DNA of 64,000 nucleotides from Enterobacter sp. JUb54 (GCF_014298075.1 NZ_CP060418.1:4030001-4094000); one strand, 5' to 3'. Positions 17,284 to 27,268 are shown, counted from the stretch's first letter. The notes: generated by a model not told the origin, from the letters alone. A program made the numbers and translations.

Positions 17284-18786
17284 ATGAAACCACTCCTCTC
17301 CCGGCTGCTCTCGGTGGCCGGCTGCTTCTGTATTTTCTCCGCCGCGTGGTTCTGCCTGTGGAGCATCAGCCTGCACCTGGTTGCCCGCGCAGATCTCGCC
17401 GTGCTGCTGTTCCCCTTCGGCCTGCGTTTGGGCCTGATGCTGCAGTGCCCGCGCGGCTACTGGCCGGTATTGCTGGGTGCCGAGTGGCTGCTGATCTTCT
17501 GGCTGGCGCAGGAAGTGGCGCTGGCGCATCCGTTAATTTTGATGATCGGTGGGGTGCTGACCCTGCTGCCGGTGGCGCTGATTTCGCGCTATCGCCACCA
17601 GCGCGACTGGCTCACGTTGCTACGTCAGGGGGCTGCGCTGATCACCGCTGCGTTGCTGCAATCGCTGCCGTGGGCCGCCGAAGGAAGCGACGGGTTGAAC
17701 GCGCTGCTGCTGACTCTCACCGGCGGCCTGACCCTGGCCCCGACCTGCCTGGTTATCTGGCACTATCTCACCAGCACCGTCTGGCAGCCGCTAGGCCCGT
17801 CGCTGGTGTCGCAGCCGATCAACTGGCGCGGCCGCCACCTGATTGGCTACCTGCTGTTGTTTGTCATCAGCCTGTGGCTCCAGCTGGGCCTGCCCGCTGA
17901 ACTGTCGCGCTTTACGCCGTTCTGCCTTGCGCTGCCGATTATCGCCCTGGCGTGGCATTACGGCTGGCAGGGGGCGCTGATTGCCGCCCTGATGAACGCC
18001 ATCGCCCTGATAGCCAGCCAGACCTGGCACGATCACCCGGTGGATTTACTGCTCTCGCTGCTGGCGCAAAGCCTGACCGGGCTGCTGCTGGGGGCCGGGA
18101 TCCAGCGCCTGCGCGAACTCAACCAGTCGCTGCAAAGCGAGCTGGCGCGTAACCGGCGACTGGCGGAGCGATTGATGGAGACCGAAGAGAGCGTGCGCCG
18201 GGAAGTGGCGCGGGAGCTGCACGACGATATCGGCCAGACCATCACCGCCATCCGTACCCAGGCGGGGATTGTGCAACGCCTGGCGCCGCACAACGGCGGC
18301 GTGCAGCAGAGCGGCCAGCTGATTGAACAGCTGTCGCTAGGGGTTTACGATTCGGTGCGCCGCCTGCTGGGTCGGCTGCGTCCGCGCCAGCTCGACGACC
18401 TGACCCTTGAACAGGCGGTGCGCTCGCTGATGCGCGAAATGGAGCTGGAGGACCGCGGTATGGTCAGCCATCTCGACTGGCGTATCGATGAGTCCGCCCT
18501 GAGTGAAAACCAGCGCGTCACCCTGTTCCGCGTCTGCCAGGAGGGGCTGAATAATATCGTCAAACATGCCAGCGCCAGCGCGGTGACGCTGCAGGGCTGG
18601 CAGCAGGACGGGCGGCTGATGCTGGTGCTGGAAGACGATGGCTGCGGACTGCCGCCGGGCAGCGGACAGCCGGGCTTTGGCCTGACCGGTATGCGCGAGC
18701 GCGTCACCGCCCTGGGCGGGACCCTGACGATTTCCTGCACCCACGGTACCCGCGTTTGCGTCAACCTACCGCAACGTTATGTCTGA
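17284..18786 (+). CDS. uhpB: Sensor histidine kinase UhpB
   Basis: A 500-aa membrane kinase, the length of E. coli UhpB. The N-terminal 275 residues hold about eight membrane segments (MASE1-like). Phospho-acceptor H313 lies in [15 protein letters not shown]-like sequence (HisKA_3 type). The ATPase domain has the N box [12 protein letters not shown] near 425 and the G boxes DDGCGLP and [11 protein letters not shown] near 457-480. It receives its signal from UhpC and phosphorylates UhpA. The ribosome site overlaps the end of uhpA, and uhpC follows directly. Confidence 0.96.
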   Translation: MKPLLSRLLSVAGCFCIFSAAWFCLWSISLHLVARADLAVLLFPFGLRLGLMLQCPRGYWPVLLGAEWLLIFWLAQEVALAHPLILMIGGVLTLLPVALISRYRHQRDWLTLLRQGAALITAALLQSLPWAAEGSDGLNALLLTLTGGLTLAPTCLVIWHYLTSTVWQPLGPSLVSQPINWRGRHLIGYLLLFVISLWLQLGLPAELSRFTPFCLALPIIALAWHYGWQGALIAALMNAIALIASQTWHDHPVDLLLSLLAQSLTGLLLGAGIQRLRELNQSLQSELARNRRLAERLMETEESVRREVARELHDDIGQTITAIRTQAGIVQRLAPHNGGVQQSGQLIEQLSLGVYDSVRRLLGRLRPRQLDDLTLEQAVRSLMREMELEDRGMVSHLDWRIDESALSENQRVTLFRVCQEGLNNIVKHASASAVTLQGWQQDGRLMLVLEDDGCGLPPGSGQPGFGLTGMRERVTALGGTLTISCTHGTRVCVNLPQRYV

Positions 18787-18795
18787 GGCGCGATG

Positions 18796-20124
18796 ATGCT
18801 GAACTTGCTGAAATCCCCACCCGATGCCGCGCCGATTACCGATAAACAGGCGCTGGATGAGCGCTATCGCTACTGGCGGCGTCATATCCTGCTGACCATC
18901 TGGTTAGGGTATGCCCTGTTTTACTTTACCCGGAAAAGCTTTAACGCCGCGGTACCGGAAATTCTCGCCAGCAACGTCCTGACCCGCAGCGATATCGGCC
19001 TGCTGGCGACGTTGTTTTACATCACCTACGGGCTGTCGAAGTTTTTCTCCGGCATCGTCAGCGACCGCTCCAACGCCCGGTATTTTATGGGACTGGGGCT
19101 GGTCGCCACCGGGGTGGTCAATATCCTGTTTGGCTTCTCCACCTCGCTGTGGGCCTTTGCCGTGCTGTGGGCGCTGAACGCCTTCTTCCAGGGCTGGGGT
19201 TCGCCGGTGTGCGCCCGTCTGCTGACGGCCTGGTATTCGCGTACCGAGCGCGGCGGCTGGTGGGCGCTGTGGAATACCGCGCACAACGTCGGCGGGGCAG
19301 TGATCCCGATGGTGGTGGGCGCGGCGGCGCTGCACTACGGCTGGCGCGCCGGGATGATGATTGCCGGTACGCTGGCAATCCTTGCCGGGCTGTTTCTCTG
19401 CTGGCGGCTGCGCGACCGGCCCCAGGTTGTCGGGCTGCCGGCGGTGGGCGACTGGCGCCACGACGAGCTGGAGATTGCCCAGCAGCAGGAAGGGGCGGGG
19501 CTGACGCGCAAAGAGATCCTCTACAAGTACGTGCTGGCGAACCCCTACATCTGGCTGCTGTCGCTGTGCTACGTGCTGGTTTATGTGGTGCGGGCGGCGA
19601 TTAACGACTGGGGCAATCTCTACATGTCGGAGACGCTCGGCGTCGATCTGGTGACCGCCAACTCGGCGGTGACGATGTTCGAACTGGGCGGATTTATCGG
19701 CGCGCTGGTCGCCGGTTGGGGGTCGGATAAGCTGTTTAACGGCAACCGCGGGCCGATGAACCTGATTTTTGCCGCCGGGATTTTGCTGTCGGTCGGCGGT
19801 TTATGGCTGATGCCCTTCGCCAGCTACGTGATGCAGGCGGCCTGCTTCTTCACCACCGGCTTCTTCGTGTTTGGCCCACAGATGCTGATTGGCATGGCGG
19901 CGGCGGAGTGTTCCCACAAAGCGGCGGCCGGGGCGGCCACCGGGTTTGTTGGGCTGTTTGCCTACCTCGGCGCCTCGCTCTCTGGCTGGCCGCTGGCGCA
20001 GGTGCTGGAGCGCTGGCACTGGACCGGATTTTTCGTGGTGATTGCCATTGCCGCCGGGATTTCCGCGCTGCTGCTGCTGCCGTTTTTAAACGCCCAGGCG
20101 CCGCGAACGCCGCACGAAGCGTGA
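18796..20124 (+). CDS. uhpC: Glucose 6-phosphate sensor UhpC (MFS)
   Basis: A 442-aa member of the organophosphate:phosphate antiporter family that acts as the glucose 6-phosphate receptor and stimulates UhpB. About 12 membrane segments; FTRKSFNAAVPEI near residues 43-55 and RTERGGWWALWNTAHNVGGA near 147-166 are family marks shared with UhpT. Tandem ATGs occur at 18793 and 18796; the TGAGGCG site ends at 18790, so 18796 has the better spacing. It is close to E. coli UhpC throughout, with a slightly longer C-terminus. Confidence 0.95.
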   Translation: MLNLLKSPPDAAPITDKQALDERYRYWRRHILLTIWLGYALFYFTRKSFNAAVPEILASNVLTRSDIGLLATLFYITYGLSKFFSGIVSDRSNARYFMGLGLVATGVVNILFGFSTSLWAFAVLWALNAFFQGWGSPVCARLLTAWYSRTERGGWWALWNTAHNVGGAVIPMVVGAAALHYGWRAGMMIAGTLAILAGLFLCWRLRDRPQVVGLPAVGDWRHDELEIAQQQEGAGLTRKEILYKYVLANPYIWLLSLCYVLVYVVRAAINDWGNLYMSETLGVDLVTANSAVTMFELGGFIGALVAGWGSDKLFNGNRGPMNLIFAAGILLSVGGLWLMPFASYVMQAACFFTTGFFVFGPQMLIGMAAAECSHKAAAGAATGFVGLFAYLGASLSGWPLAQVLERWHWTGFFVVIAIAAGISALLLLPFLNAQAPRTPHEA

Positions 20125-20136
20125 TGCACCTCACTG

Positions 20137-20158
20137 TTTTGCCCCATTCGGGGCAAAA
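20137..20158. promoter_or_regulatory. Perfect hairpin/palindrome between uhpC and uhpT
   Basis: TTTTGCCCC (20137-20145), loop ATTC, GGGGCAAAA (20150-20158). It is a 9-bp perfect dyad 105 bases before uhpT. It could end uhpABC transcripts, although no T-run follows the stem, or it could serve UhpA, since GGCAAAAC resembles the UhpA half-site I recall for the E. coli uhpT promoter. A second dyad-like CCTGGACGC...CTCAGGCCAG lies at 20181-20203. Confidence 0.5.
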
Positions 20159-20262
20159 CTAAGACATTTTCCCGGTTTCGCCTGGACGCTGTCTCAGGCC
20201 AGTTACGTCGCTGATTTTTACAATGCCTGCCATCAAGCAGGTATTCAAATCAGGAGTCACCC

Positions 20263-21657
20263 ATGCTGGCCTTTCTCAACCAGGTGCGCAAACCCACGCT
20301 AGACCTACCGCTCGACGTGCGGCGCAAGATGTGGTTCAAACCGTTCATGCAGTCCTATCTGGTGGTCTTTATTGGCTACCTGACCATGTATCTGATCCGC
20401 AAAAACTTTAACATTGCTCAGAATGACATGATCTCCACCTACGGGTTGAGCATGACCCAGCTGGGGATGATCGGTCTTGGTTTCTCGATCACCTATGGCG
20501 TGGGGAAAACGCTGGTTTCCTACTACGCGGACGGCAAAAACACCAAGCAGTTCCTGCCGTTTATGCTGATCCTCTCCGCCATCTGTATGCTCGGCTTTAG
20601 CGCCAGCATGGGGGCCGGCTCCACCAGCTTGTTCCTGATGATCGCCTTCTACGCGCTGAGCGGTTTCTTCCAGAGTACCGGCGGCTCCTGTAGCTATTCG
20701 ACCATCACCAAATGGACCCCACGCCGCAAGCGCGGGACGTTCCTCGGCTTCTGGAATATCTCGCACAACCTCGGCGGTGCGGGGGCGGCGGGCGTGGCGC
20801 TGTTCGGGGCGAACTATCTGTTCGACGGCCACGTCATCGGCATGTTCATCTTCCCGTCGATTATCGCGCTGGTTGTCGGCTTTATCGGCCTGCGTTTTGG
20901 TAGCGACTCCCCGGAATCCTACGGCCTCGGCAACGCCGAAGAGCTGTTCGGCGAAGAGATCAGCGAAGAAGATAAAGAGACCGAAGAGAACGCCATGACC
21001 AAATGGCAGATTTTCGTCGAGTACGTGCTGAAAAACAAAGTCATCTGGCTGCTGTGCTTCTCCAACATCTTCCTCTACGTGGTGCGTATCGGTATCGACC
21101 AGTGGTCGACGGTCTATGCCTTCCAGGAGCTGAAGCTGTCTAAAGAGGTGGCGATTCAGGGCTTTACCCTGTTTGAAGTGGGCGCGCTGGTCGGCACGCT
21201 GCTGTGGGGCTGGCTGTCGGATCTGGCGAACGGTCGTCGGGCGCTGGTGGCCTGCGTCGCGCTGGCGTTAATCATCGCTACCCTCGGCGTCTATCAGCAT
21301 GCCAGCAACCAGTACGTCTACCTGATGTCGCTGTTTGCTTTAGGTTTCCTGGTCTTCGGTCCGCAGTTGCTGATCGGGGTTGCCGCGGTGGGCTTCGTGC
21401 CGAAAAAAGCGATCGGGGCAGCCGATGGCATCAAAGGCACCTTTGCCTATCTGATCGGCGACAGCTTCGCCAAGCTGGGGCTGGGGATGATTGCCGACGG
21501 CACGCCGGTATTCGGCCTGACCGGCTGGGCCGGCACCTTTGCGGCGCTGGATGCGGCAGCTATCGGCTGTATCTGCCTGATGGCCATCGTGGCGGTCTTC
21601 GAAGAACGTAAAATTCGCCGCGAGAAAAAGAAACAGATTTTGCAGACCGCCGAGTGA
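20263..21657 (+). CDS. uhpT: Hexose phosphate:phosphate antiporter UhpT
   Basis: A 464-aa inner membrane antiporter (E. coli 463) that exchanges external glucose 6-phosphate and related sugar phosphates for phosphate, and is the main entry route for fosfomycin. About 12 membrane segments; [17 protein letters not shown] at about residues 39-55 holds the conserved Arg46 region, and [11 protein letters not shown] near 273-283 holds the second substrate Arg. Near-identical to the E. coli protein. A separate UhpA-dependent promoter is expected in the 138-bp gap after uhpC. A strong terminator follows. Confidence 0.97.
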   Translation: MLAFLNQVRKPTLDLPLDVRRKMWFKPFMQSYLVVFIGYLTMYLIRKNFNIAQNDMISTYGLSMTQLGMIGLGFSITYGVGKTLVSYYADGKNTKQFLPFMLILSAICMLGFSASMGAGSTSLFLMIAFYALSGFFQSTGGSCSYSTITKWTPRRKRGTFLGFWNISHNLGGAGAAGVALFGANYLFDGHVIGMFIFPSIIALVVGFIGLRFGSDSPESYGLGNAEELFGEEISEEDKETEENAMTKWQIFVEYVLKNKVIWLLCFSNIFLYVVRIGIDQWSTVYAFQELKLSKEVAIQGFTLFEVGALVGTLLWGWLSDLANGRRALVACVALALIIATLGVYQHASNQYVYLMSLFALGFLVFGPQLLIGVAAVGFVPKKAIGAADGIKGTFAYLIGDSFAKLGLGMIADGTPVFGLTGWAGTFAALDAAAIGCICLMAIVAVFEERKIRREKKKQILQTAE

Positions 21658-21675
21658 TGGCGTATTGGTAACCTT

Positions 21676-21703
21676 GCCCGGCCTTAGCGCCGGGCTTTTT
21701 TTT
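21676..21703 (+). terminator. Terminator after uhpT
   Basis: GCCCGGC (21676-21682), loop CTTAGC, GCCGGGC (21689-21695), then eight T. It is a typical intrinsic terminator for uhpT. The T-run overlaps the stop of the convergent LysR gene. Confidence 0.94.
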
Positions 21704-22607
21704 ATCTCTCCAACTGGGCAGTCTGGTGCAGCAGTTCCCGCAGCCACTGCTGCGCCGGGTCGCGGTGGCTACGCTCGTGCCACGCCATGCTTTTGGTAAA
21801 GCCGGGGATCGCCAGCGGCGGCGGGGCGATGCGCATTCCGTTCGCCATTTTCGCCAGCCGACGCGGCACTACCGCAATCATATTGCTGACCGCCAGCACC
21901 TCCGGCAGCACCAGAAAACTGCTGACCGACAGCCCTACCCGCCGCGACCGTCCCAGCGCCGCCAGCGCCTCATCGGTCACACCGCGAAAGCTATCGCCCT
22001 GCCAGGAGACCAGCACGTGCTCCAGCGTACAGAACAGATCCAGAGTTAACGGCTCCGCCGCCTGGGGATGGTCCGCGCGCATCAGACACACGTACTCTTC
22101 CTGATACAGCGCCCGGCTGTGAAGTTCGGGCGGCGTGGAGCGGGGCGTCAGCAGGGCAATATCAACATCCCCGCGTTCGGTTTGGCTGAACAGGGTTTGC
22201 GGCGATTCCGGGATAATGCGCACCCGGATACCCGGCGCCAGGGGCTTTAGCGCGGCGATAAACGGCACGATCACCGCTTTCAGCGCGTAATCGGTGGCGG
22301 CTATCGTCCAGGTTAATTCGGCCCGTTGCGGATCGAAAGTGGCCGGCTGCAGCAGCGCGTCGGCATCCGCCAGCAGTTGCTTTACCGGCAACGCCAGCGC
22401 CTGCGCGCGCAGGGTCGGCACCATGCCGTGCGGGGCGCGGACAAACAGCGGGTCGTTAAAGGCGTCCCGCAGGCGCGTCAGCATGCCGCTGACCGCCGGC
22501 TGGGTCAGCGAAAGCCGCGCCGCCGCCCGGGTCACGCTGCGTTCATCGAGCAGCGCATCCAGCGTTTTCAGCAGATTCAGATCGAGGTTTCTGATATCAG
22601 ATTTCAT
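21702..22607 (-). CDS. LysR-family transcriptional regulator, target unknown
   Basis: A 301-aa LysR regulator. The HTH covers about residues 7-66 (LNLLKTLDALLDERSVTRAA, then LTQPAVSGMLTRLRDAF), of the NodD/LeuO-like style beginning with DLNLL. A substrate-binding domain follows (about 90-295). It is convergent with uhpT and has no metabolic gene divergent from it: the next gene on the other strand is yicN behind an ERIC element. I do not recognise its regulon. K-12 has adeQ-adeD in this interval as I recall, so this is a local replacement or insertion. Confidence 0.85.
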   Translation of the reverse strand: MKSDIRNLDLNLLKTLDALLDERSVTRAAARLSLTQPAVSGMLTRLRDAFNDPLFVRAPHGMVPTLRAQALALPVKQLLADADALLQPATFDPQRAELTWTIAATDYALKAVIVPFIAALKPLAPGIRVRIIPESPQTLFSQTERGDVDIALLTPRSTPPELHSRALYQEEYVCLMRADHPQAAEPLTLDLFCTLEHVLVSWQGDSFRGVTDEALAALGRSRRVGLSVSSFLVLPEVLAVSNMIAVVPRRLAKMANGMRIAPPPLAIPGFTKSMAWHERSHRDPAQQWLRELLHQTAQLER

Positions 22608-22697
22608 GATGTCTATCCGCAGCGACGATAAGTCACATTATGGTACGCCGGGGAGTCGACAGCGCGCAAATTCCCATTATGATAGTGAGGATGCGGG

Positions 22698-22820
22698 ATA
22701 CCCTCACTCATTCAGGTTACAGGAAAGCGGCAAGGGAGCGGCTCCCCTGAGGCAGAGATAACGTCTGGCCGGGGTGAACGCGCGTAGCCAACGCATCTGC
22801 AGCGTGAAGTATGACGGATA
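22698..22820. repeat. ERIC element, near full length
   Basis: A 123-bp element with ERIC landmarks in order: ATACCC at the left end, ATTCAGGTTACAGGAAAGCG then GCAAGGGAGC, a central dyad CTCCCCTGAGGCAGA...TCTGGCCGGGG, GTGAACGCGCGTAGCCAACG, and the right end GCGTGAAGTATGACGGATA. It fills the gap between the LysR gene and yicN; the yicN ribosome site begins seven bases after it, so the element lies in the yicN 5' region. Confidence 0.82.
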
Positions 22821-22836
22821 GAGAATGAGAGGATGA

Positions 22837-23289
22837 ATGGTCTGGATAGGATTGGCCACGCTGGTGGTCGTATTTGTTGTCGGTTTTCGGGTACTTACCT
22901 CTGATTCACGCCGTGCGATTCGCCGCCTGAGCGAGCGCCTGGGCATTACCCCGGAGCCACTGGAATCGATGATCGATGCGCTGGGGAAAGCCGCCGGTCA
23001 CGAGTATCTGCGTTATCTTGAACGCCCCAATGAGGCGCATCTGCAAAACGCCGCCCAGGTCCTGCTGATCTGGCAGGTGGGGATCGTCGACGGCAGCGAG
23101 CGCAATCTGCACTACTGGTATCGGCTGATGCAAAAGGCCCGCCTGGCGGCGCCGATCACCGACGCCCAGATCCGTCTGGCCCAAGGGTTTTTACGCGAGC
23201 TGGACCCGGAACTGAGCGATATAGTCCTGCTGCAACAGCGCTATAACGCCTTGTTTTTACCGCAAGATGGTGTCCACTGGCTGCACTGA
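22837..23289 (+). CDS. yicN: YicN, DUF1198 family protein
   Basis: A 150-aa protein of the DUF1198 family, function unknown. One N-terminal membrane helix (about residues 2-18, WIGLATLVVVFVVGF) is followed by a soluble, mainly helical domain with HLQNAAQVLLIWQ near 67-79 and LAAPITDAQIRLAQGFLRE near 103-121. It ends in GVHWLH like the K-12 protein. An AGAGGA site precedes the ATG. It belongs to the conserved uhpT-yicN-nepI neighbourhood. Confidence 0.92.
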   Translation: MVWIGLATLVVVFVVGFRVLTSDSRRAIRRLSERLGITPEPLESMIDALGKAAGHEYLRYLERPNEAHLQNAAQVLLIWQVGIVDGSERNLHYWYRLMQKARLAAPITDAQIRLAQGFLRELDPELSDIVLLQQRYNALFLPQDGVHWLH

Positions 23290-23304
23290 TATCACCACCT
23301 GTGA

Positions 23305-23329
23305 TAATCATCATCAATGATGATGATTA
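23305..23329. repeat. 25-bp palindrome of ATC/GAT triplets
   Basis: TAATCATCATCA (23305-23316), one centre base, TGATGATGATTA (23318-23329): a perfect 12-bp dyad. It lies 15 bases after yicN and 62 bases before the SRPBCC gene. ATATCACC occurs on both sides (23289 and 23335). It could be an operator for the SRPBCC gene or a terminator without a T-run. Confidence 0.6.
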
Positions 23330-23391
23330 GATTTATATCACCTCCCGGCAGATGATTGACCTCGTTAAATCTCACCGTTACGAGGTCTCTT

Positions 23392-23925
23392 ATGAAACAG
23401 TCAATGCACCAAAGCGCCATCGTCTGGCCGGAAGATTACCTGCCGGGGACAACCGATAACTTTGCCTCCAATGAAATCATCGTCAGCGGCCTGACCGCGG
23501 CGGAAATCTGGGCGCAGCTCGATGACACTACCTTATGGCCCACCTACTACAGCAACGTGGCCGATATCCGTTTTCATGACGGCAGCGGCCCGACGCTGAG
23601 CGCCAACGCCCGCTTCCGTTTCTCAACCTTCGGCTTCCCGATCGAAGCGCAGGTAACCGAATATGTTCCACCGGTGGCCGGACAGGCGGCGCGCGTCGCG
23701 TGGCACGGTTGGGCTGAAGGGGATGCAACCACGCGGCTGGACGTGATCCACGCCTGGCTGTTCGAAGATTTGCCCGGCGGCCGCGTGCGCATCCTGACCC
23801 AGGAGTCACAGAAAGGGGCTCCGGCACAGGCGCTGGCGCAGACGCTGCCGAACCCGATGATCAACGGCCATCAGGAGTGGATTTGCGGCCTGGCTACGGC
23901 GGCCAAAAACGCACAGCGCGGCTAA
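23392..23925 (+). CDS. SRPBCC (START/polyketide cyclase-like) domain protein
   Basis: A 177-aa protein with one SRPBCC/Bet v1-like domain, a fold that holds a hydrophobic ligand pocket. Supporting segments are ASNEIIVSGLTAAEIWAQL (about 24-42), LWPTYYSNVADIRF (about 48-61) and a C-terminal helix from about 140 on. The start at 23392 has a GAGGTC site; in-frame ATGs upstream lack one. No partner gene is adjacent and the ligand is unknown. A terminator follows, so it is probably a single-gene unit, perhaps controlled through the palindrome upstream. Confidence 0.75.
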   Translation: MKQSMHQSAIVWPEDYLPGTTDNFASNEIIVSGLTAAEIWAQLDDTTLWPTYYSNVADIRFHDGSGPTLSANARFRFSTFGFPIEAQVTEYVPPVAGQAARVAWHGWAEGDATTRLDVIHAWLFEDLPGGRVRILTQESQKGAPAQALAQTLPNPMINGHQEWICGLATAAKNAQRG

Positions 23926-23940
23926 TTTAGCATTCTGTGC

Positions 23941-23979
23941 GCTGGCAAGCCTTGTCTGACCGGCTTGCCAGCCGTTTTA
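23941..23979 (+). terminator. Terminator after the SRPBCC gene
   Basis: GCTGGCAAGCC (23941-23951) pairs perfectly with GGCTTGCCAGC (23962-23972), loop of 10, followed by CGTTTTACC. It is a stable 11-bp stem with a short T-run. Confidence 0.82.
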
Positions 23980-24079
23980 CCGGCAATAATCAAGCTTCTC
24001 GTAATTGAATTGTTAAATTAGTCACACACAAAATGTTACACTGCGCAGCTTTTCCGCTCTCCAACCATGCAGGTAACCC

Positions 24080-25261
24080 ATGACGTCTTCAAATGCCTCC
24101 ACGCCACATGCTCACCAGACTGCGCGACCGAACTGGTCGGCGGTATTCGCGGTGGCCTTCTGCGTGGCCTGCCTGATTACCGTGGAGTTTCTACCGGTTA
24201 GCCTGCTCACGCCGATGGCTCAGGATTTAGGTATCTCTGAAGGCGTCGCCGGGCAGTCGGTCACCACGACCGCCTTTGTGGCGATGTTTTCCAGCCTGTT
24301 TATTACCTCGATTATCCGCAGCACCGACCGTCGTTACGTGGTGATTCTGTTTTCCGTACTGCTGACCCTCTCGTGCCTGCTGGTCTCCTTCGCCAACAGC
24401 TTCACCTTGCTGCTGCTGGGCCGCGCCTGTCTGGGGCTGGCGCTGGGCGGCTTCTGGGCGATGTCGGCTTCGCTGACGATGCGCCTTGTGCCAATGCGGG
24501 TGGTGCCGAAAGCGCTGTCGATTATCTTTGGCGCGGTGTCGATTGCGCTGGTGATCGCCGCGCCGCTGGGCAGCTTCCTCGGCGGGATTATCGGCTGGCG
24601 TAACGTCTTTAACGCTGCGGCGGTGATGGGCGTGGTGTGTACGATTTGGGTGATCAAGGCGCTGCCTTCACTGCCGGGCGAATCCCCGTCACAACAGCAA
24701 AACATGTTTGGCTTGTTGAAGCGCCCCGGCGTGATGGCCGGCATGTGCGCCATCTTTATGGCCTTTGCCGGGCAGTTTTCCTTCTTTACCTATATCCGCC
24801 CGGTGTTTATGAACCTCGCCGGCTTTGATGTCTCTGGCCTGACGCTGGTACTGCTGAGCTTCGGCATCGCCAGCTTCGTCGGGACCTCGCTCTCCTCCGT
24901 GCTGCTCAAGCGTTCGGTCAAAGCGGCGCTGGCGATTGCGCCGGTGGTGCTGGCGGTCAGCGCGGCGGTGTTGGTGCTGTGGGGGGAAAGCAAAATCGTG
25001 GCCTCGACGGTGGCGATTATCTGGGGTCTCGCCTTCGCGTTGATTCCGGTGGGCTGGTCAACGTGGATCACCCGCTCTCTTGCCGATCAGGCGGAAAAAG
25101 CCGGGTCGATTCAGGTGGCGGTGATCCAGCTGGCAAACACCTGTGGCGCGGCGGTGGGCGGCGTGGCGCTGGACCATCTCGGTCTGCTGTCGCCGCTGGT
25201 CATCTCCGGGGCCTTGATGCTGCTGACCGGGCTGCTGGTCGCCACCAAAGTCCGGGTGTAA
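24080..25261 (+). CDS. nepI: Purine ribonucleoside efflux MFS transporter NepI
   Basis: A 393-aa DHA1-family exporter, close to E. coli NepI (YicM), which exports purine ribonucleosides such as inosine in exchange for protons. About 12 membrane segments. Identical-looking blocks include [20 protein letters not shown]-like sequence at about residues 22-40, [20 protein letters not shown] near 115-134 and [20 protein letters not shown] near 340-359. The K-12 neighbour on this side is yicS, which here lies 20 kb away beyond the phn, PTS and gal clusters. Confidence 0.94.
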   Translation: MTSSNASTPHAHQTARPNWSAVFAVAFCVACLITVEFLPVSLLTPMAQDLGISEGVAGQSVTTTAFVAMFSSLFITSIIRSTDRRYVVILFSVLLTLSCLLVSFANSFTLLLLGRACLGLALGGFWAMSASLTMRLVPMRVVPKALSIIFGAVSIALVIAAPLGSFLGGIIGWRNVFNAAAVMGVVCTIWVIKALPSLPGESPSQQQNMFGLLKRPGVMAGMCAIFMAFAGQFSFFTYIRPVFMNLAGFDVSGLTLVLLSFGIASFVGTSLSSVLLKRSVKAALAIAPVVLAVSAAVLVLWGESKIVASTVAIIWGLAFALIPVGWSTWITRSLADQAEKAGSIQVAVIQLANTCGAAVGGVALDHLGLLSPLVISGALMLLTGLLVATKVRV

Positions 25262-25314
25262 CGTGCCGCCCGGGCACGGCGTTGCGGCCGCTGCCGGGGG
25301 CACGCGAGCCAGGA

Positions 25315-26124
25315 CTACGGGCGCTCACCTCTTGCCAGACGGGCGTTGATGTCGGCAATGACGCCCGGCAAATCGGCCAGGGTATCGACCACATAATGCG
25401 CCCCGGCGGCATACAGTTTTTCAGCCGCCTGTTCACGACGGGTGGCGATCGCTTCTGTCGTCATCTGCTGATATTCCTCCCAGGTCGCGCCAAATTCGTT
25501 GCCGGACACCGCCAGCCCGACGCTCCACATCCCGGCGTTCAGCCCTTCGGTAATACCCGGAACGGCATCATCGACCTTCACGCAGTGCGCGACGGCATCA
25601 ATGCCGAGGGCAATGACGTTTTGCAGCGCCATCCACGGGCCGGGACGCCCGCCGGCGGCCAGGTCATCGGTAGCCACCCAATGGTCCGGGGCGTAGCCCT
25701 GGGCGGCGGCGGCGGGGATCAGCTTCTCCATGACCGCGCGCGGGTAGCCGGAGCAGGAGCCAATTTTCAGGCCATCGGCGCGACAGGCGGCAATGGTGTC
25801 GACAACGCCGGCGATGGGTGCAGAAAAATCGACGACTTTGGCAATCTGCAGCGGCATGAACGCGGCGTAGATCGCGTCAATATCGTCGGCGCTCATCGCG
25901 CGGCCAAATTTCGCCTGCCAGCGGGCATCCACCGAGGGTAGCTGCCCCAGCGCTTCAATGTGTTGCCACTTGCCGAGCCCCATCGGAACGCGGGCTTCCG
26001 CCAGCGTTATCTCGACGTCAAACGCCTTGCGGAAGGCTTCGACAAAAATCTGGGTTGGCGCGAAGGAGCCGAAATCCACGGTGGTGCCGGCCCAGTCAAG
26101 AATCAGTGCGGTAATACGGTTCAT
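25315..26124 (-). CDS. phnX: Phosphonoacetaldehyde hydrolase PhnX
   Basis: A 269-aa HAD-superfamily phosphonatase that cleaves phosphonoacetaldehyde to acetaldehyde and phosphate, second step of 2-aminoethylphosphonate use. The nucleophile is D10 in [11 protein letters not shown], and the Schiff-base lysine is K52 in [12 protein letters not shown] motif II is GSCSGYP near 122-128. The acidic motif KVDDAVPGI lies near 183-191. It follows phnW by 9 bases, with GAGGAA as ribosome site, and both are read away from phnR. Confidence 0.95.
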   Translation of the reverse strand: MNRITALILDWAGTTVDFGSFAPTQIFVEAFRKAFDVEITLAEARVPMGLGKWQHIEALGQLPSVDARWQAKFGRAMSADDIDAIYAAFMPLQIAKVVDFSAPIAGVVDTIAACRADGLKIGSCSGYPRAVMEKLIPAAAAQGYAPDHWVATDDLAAGGRPGPWMALQNVIALGIDAVAHCVKVDDAVPGITEGLNAGMWSVGLAVSGNEFGATWEEYQQMTTEAIATRREQAAEKLYAAGAHYVVDTLADLPGVIADINARLARGERP

Positions 26125-26133
26125 GGCGGTTCC

Positions 26134-27237
26134 TCAGTGTTTCCAGTACATGGCGTTATCGATGGCGGTCAGCAGGGCGGTGATGTCGGCGTCGTAGACT
26201 TCGCCGATATTGCCGATGCGGAAGCAGTCGCTTTGCGAGACTTTCCCCGGATAGATCACGAAGCCCTGAGCCTTAAGCTGCTGATAGAAGCGTTCAAAGC
26301 GGTACTGCGGCGCCTTCGGCGAGTAAAAGGCGGTGATGATCGGCGAATGCAGGCTGTCTTCCAACAGCGGCTGGAAACCTAAGGCGCGCATGCCGGCCAC
26401 CAGCCGACGTTGGTTGGTGCTGTAGCGCTGATGGCGGGCGCTCACGCCTCCCTCTGCGGCCAGCTCTTTCAGCGCCTGGGCAAAGGCCAGCACGGTATGG
26501 GTCGGGGAGGTGAAGCGCCACTTGCCATGATGGTCTTCCATGCAGCGCCACTGGGCATACAGATCCAGCGACAGCGAGCGCGAGCGACCCTCGCAAGCTG
26601 CCAGTTCGCTTTCCCGTGCAATCACGAATGCGAACCCCGGCACCCCCTGAATGCACTTGTTGGCGGAGCTTATCAGGTAGTCGATATTCAGCGCGGCGAC
26701 GTCCAGCGGAATGCCGCCGAAGCTGCTCATCGCATCGACGATATAGCGTTTACCGTAGCGCTGCGCCAGCTCTGCCACCTCGGCAATCGGGTTGAGCATC
26801 CCGGTGGTGGTTTCGCAATGGACCATCGCAATATGGCCGATCGCCGGGTCCGCCTGCAGGATCTTTTCGATCTCCGCCACGTCCGGGCGGGTCACTTCGC
26901 CGCAATCGTACGGCTGACAGGCGACGCCCATCCGCTGTGCCATTTCAATCATCCGCGCACCGTAGGCGCCGTTGCTGACGATCAGCACTTTGCCCTGCGC
27001 GCCGATCGCGCTGCCGAGCACCGCCTCCACCGCGTAGCTGCCGCTGCCCTGCAGCAGCACCGAGGTGTAGCCTTCCGCAGGCGTTGCCAGCTGAACCAGC
27101 TGCTGGCGAATGGTCTGTACCACCCCGAGGTTGTAGTCATCATCCCAGGTGCAGCTATCGAAGAGCATCGCCTCTTTCACCGTGCGGGAGGTGGTTAACG
27201 GGCCAGGGGTCAGCAGCAGGTAATTACGTGACGTCAT
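26134..27237 (-). CDS. phnW: 2-aminoethylphosphonate:pyruvate transaminase PhnW
   Basis: A 367-aa class V PLP aminotransferase converting 2-aminoethylphosphonate and pyruvate to phosphonoacetaldehyde and alanine. The PLP lysine is in [17 protein letters not shown] (Lys near residue 194). [10 protein letters not shown] near the start, VDAMSSFGG near 168 and [13 protein letters not shown] near 246 are typical of the family. The start at 27237 (MTSRNYLLL) gives the Salmonella PhnW length; an earlier ATG at 27249 adds four residues. A 17-nt GntR-type operator lies 15 bases upstream of the start. Confidence 0.96.
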   Translation of the reverse strand: MTSRNYLLLTPGPLTTSRTVKEAMLFDSCTWDDDYNLGVVQTIRQQLVQLATPAEGYTSVLLQGSGSYAVEAVLGSAIGAQGKVLIVSNGAYGARMIEMAQRMGVACQPYDCGEVTRPDVAEIEKILQADPAIGHIAMVHCETTTGMLNPIAEVAELAQRYGKRYIVDAMSSFGGIPLDVAALNIDYLISSANKCIQGVPGFAFVIARESELAACEGRSRSLSLDLYAQWRCMEDHHGKWRFTSPTHTVLAFAQALKELAAEGGVSARHQRYSTNQRRLVAGMRALGFQPLLEDSLHSPIITAFYSPKAPQYRFERFYQQLKAQGFVIYPGKVSQSDCFRIGNIGEVYDADITALLTAIDNAMYWKH

Positions 27238-27251
27238 TTGTCTCACCATTT

Positions 27252-27268
27252 TGGTCTATACCAGATTG
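27252..27268. promoter_or_regulatory. PhnR-type operator before phnW
   Basis: TGGTCTATACCAGATTG. The core GTCTATAC fits the GTNTANAC pattern of HutC-type GntR regulators, with TGGT/ACCA arms. The same 17 bases in opposite orientation precede phnS (29050-29066), so both arms of the regulon share the site. It lies 15 bases from the phnW start. Confidence 0.8.
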
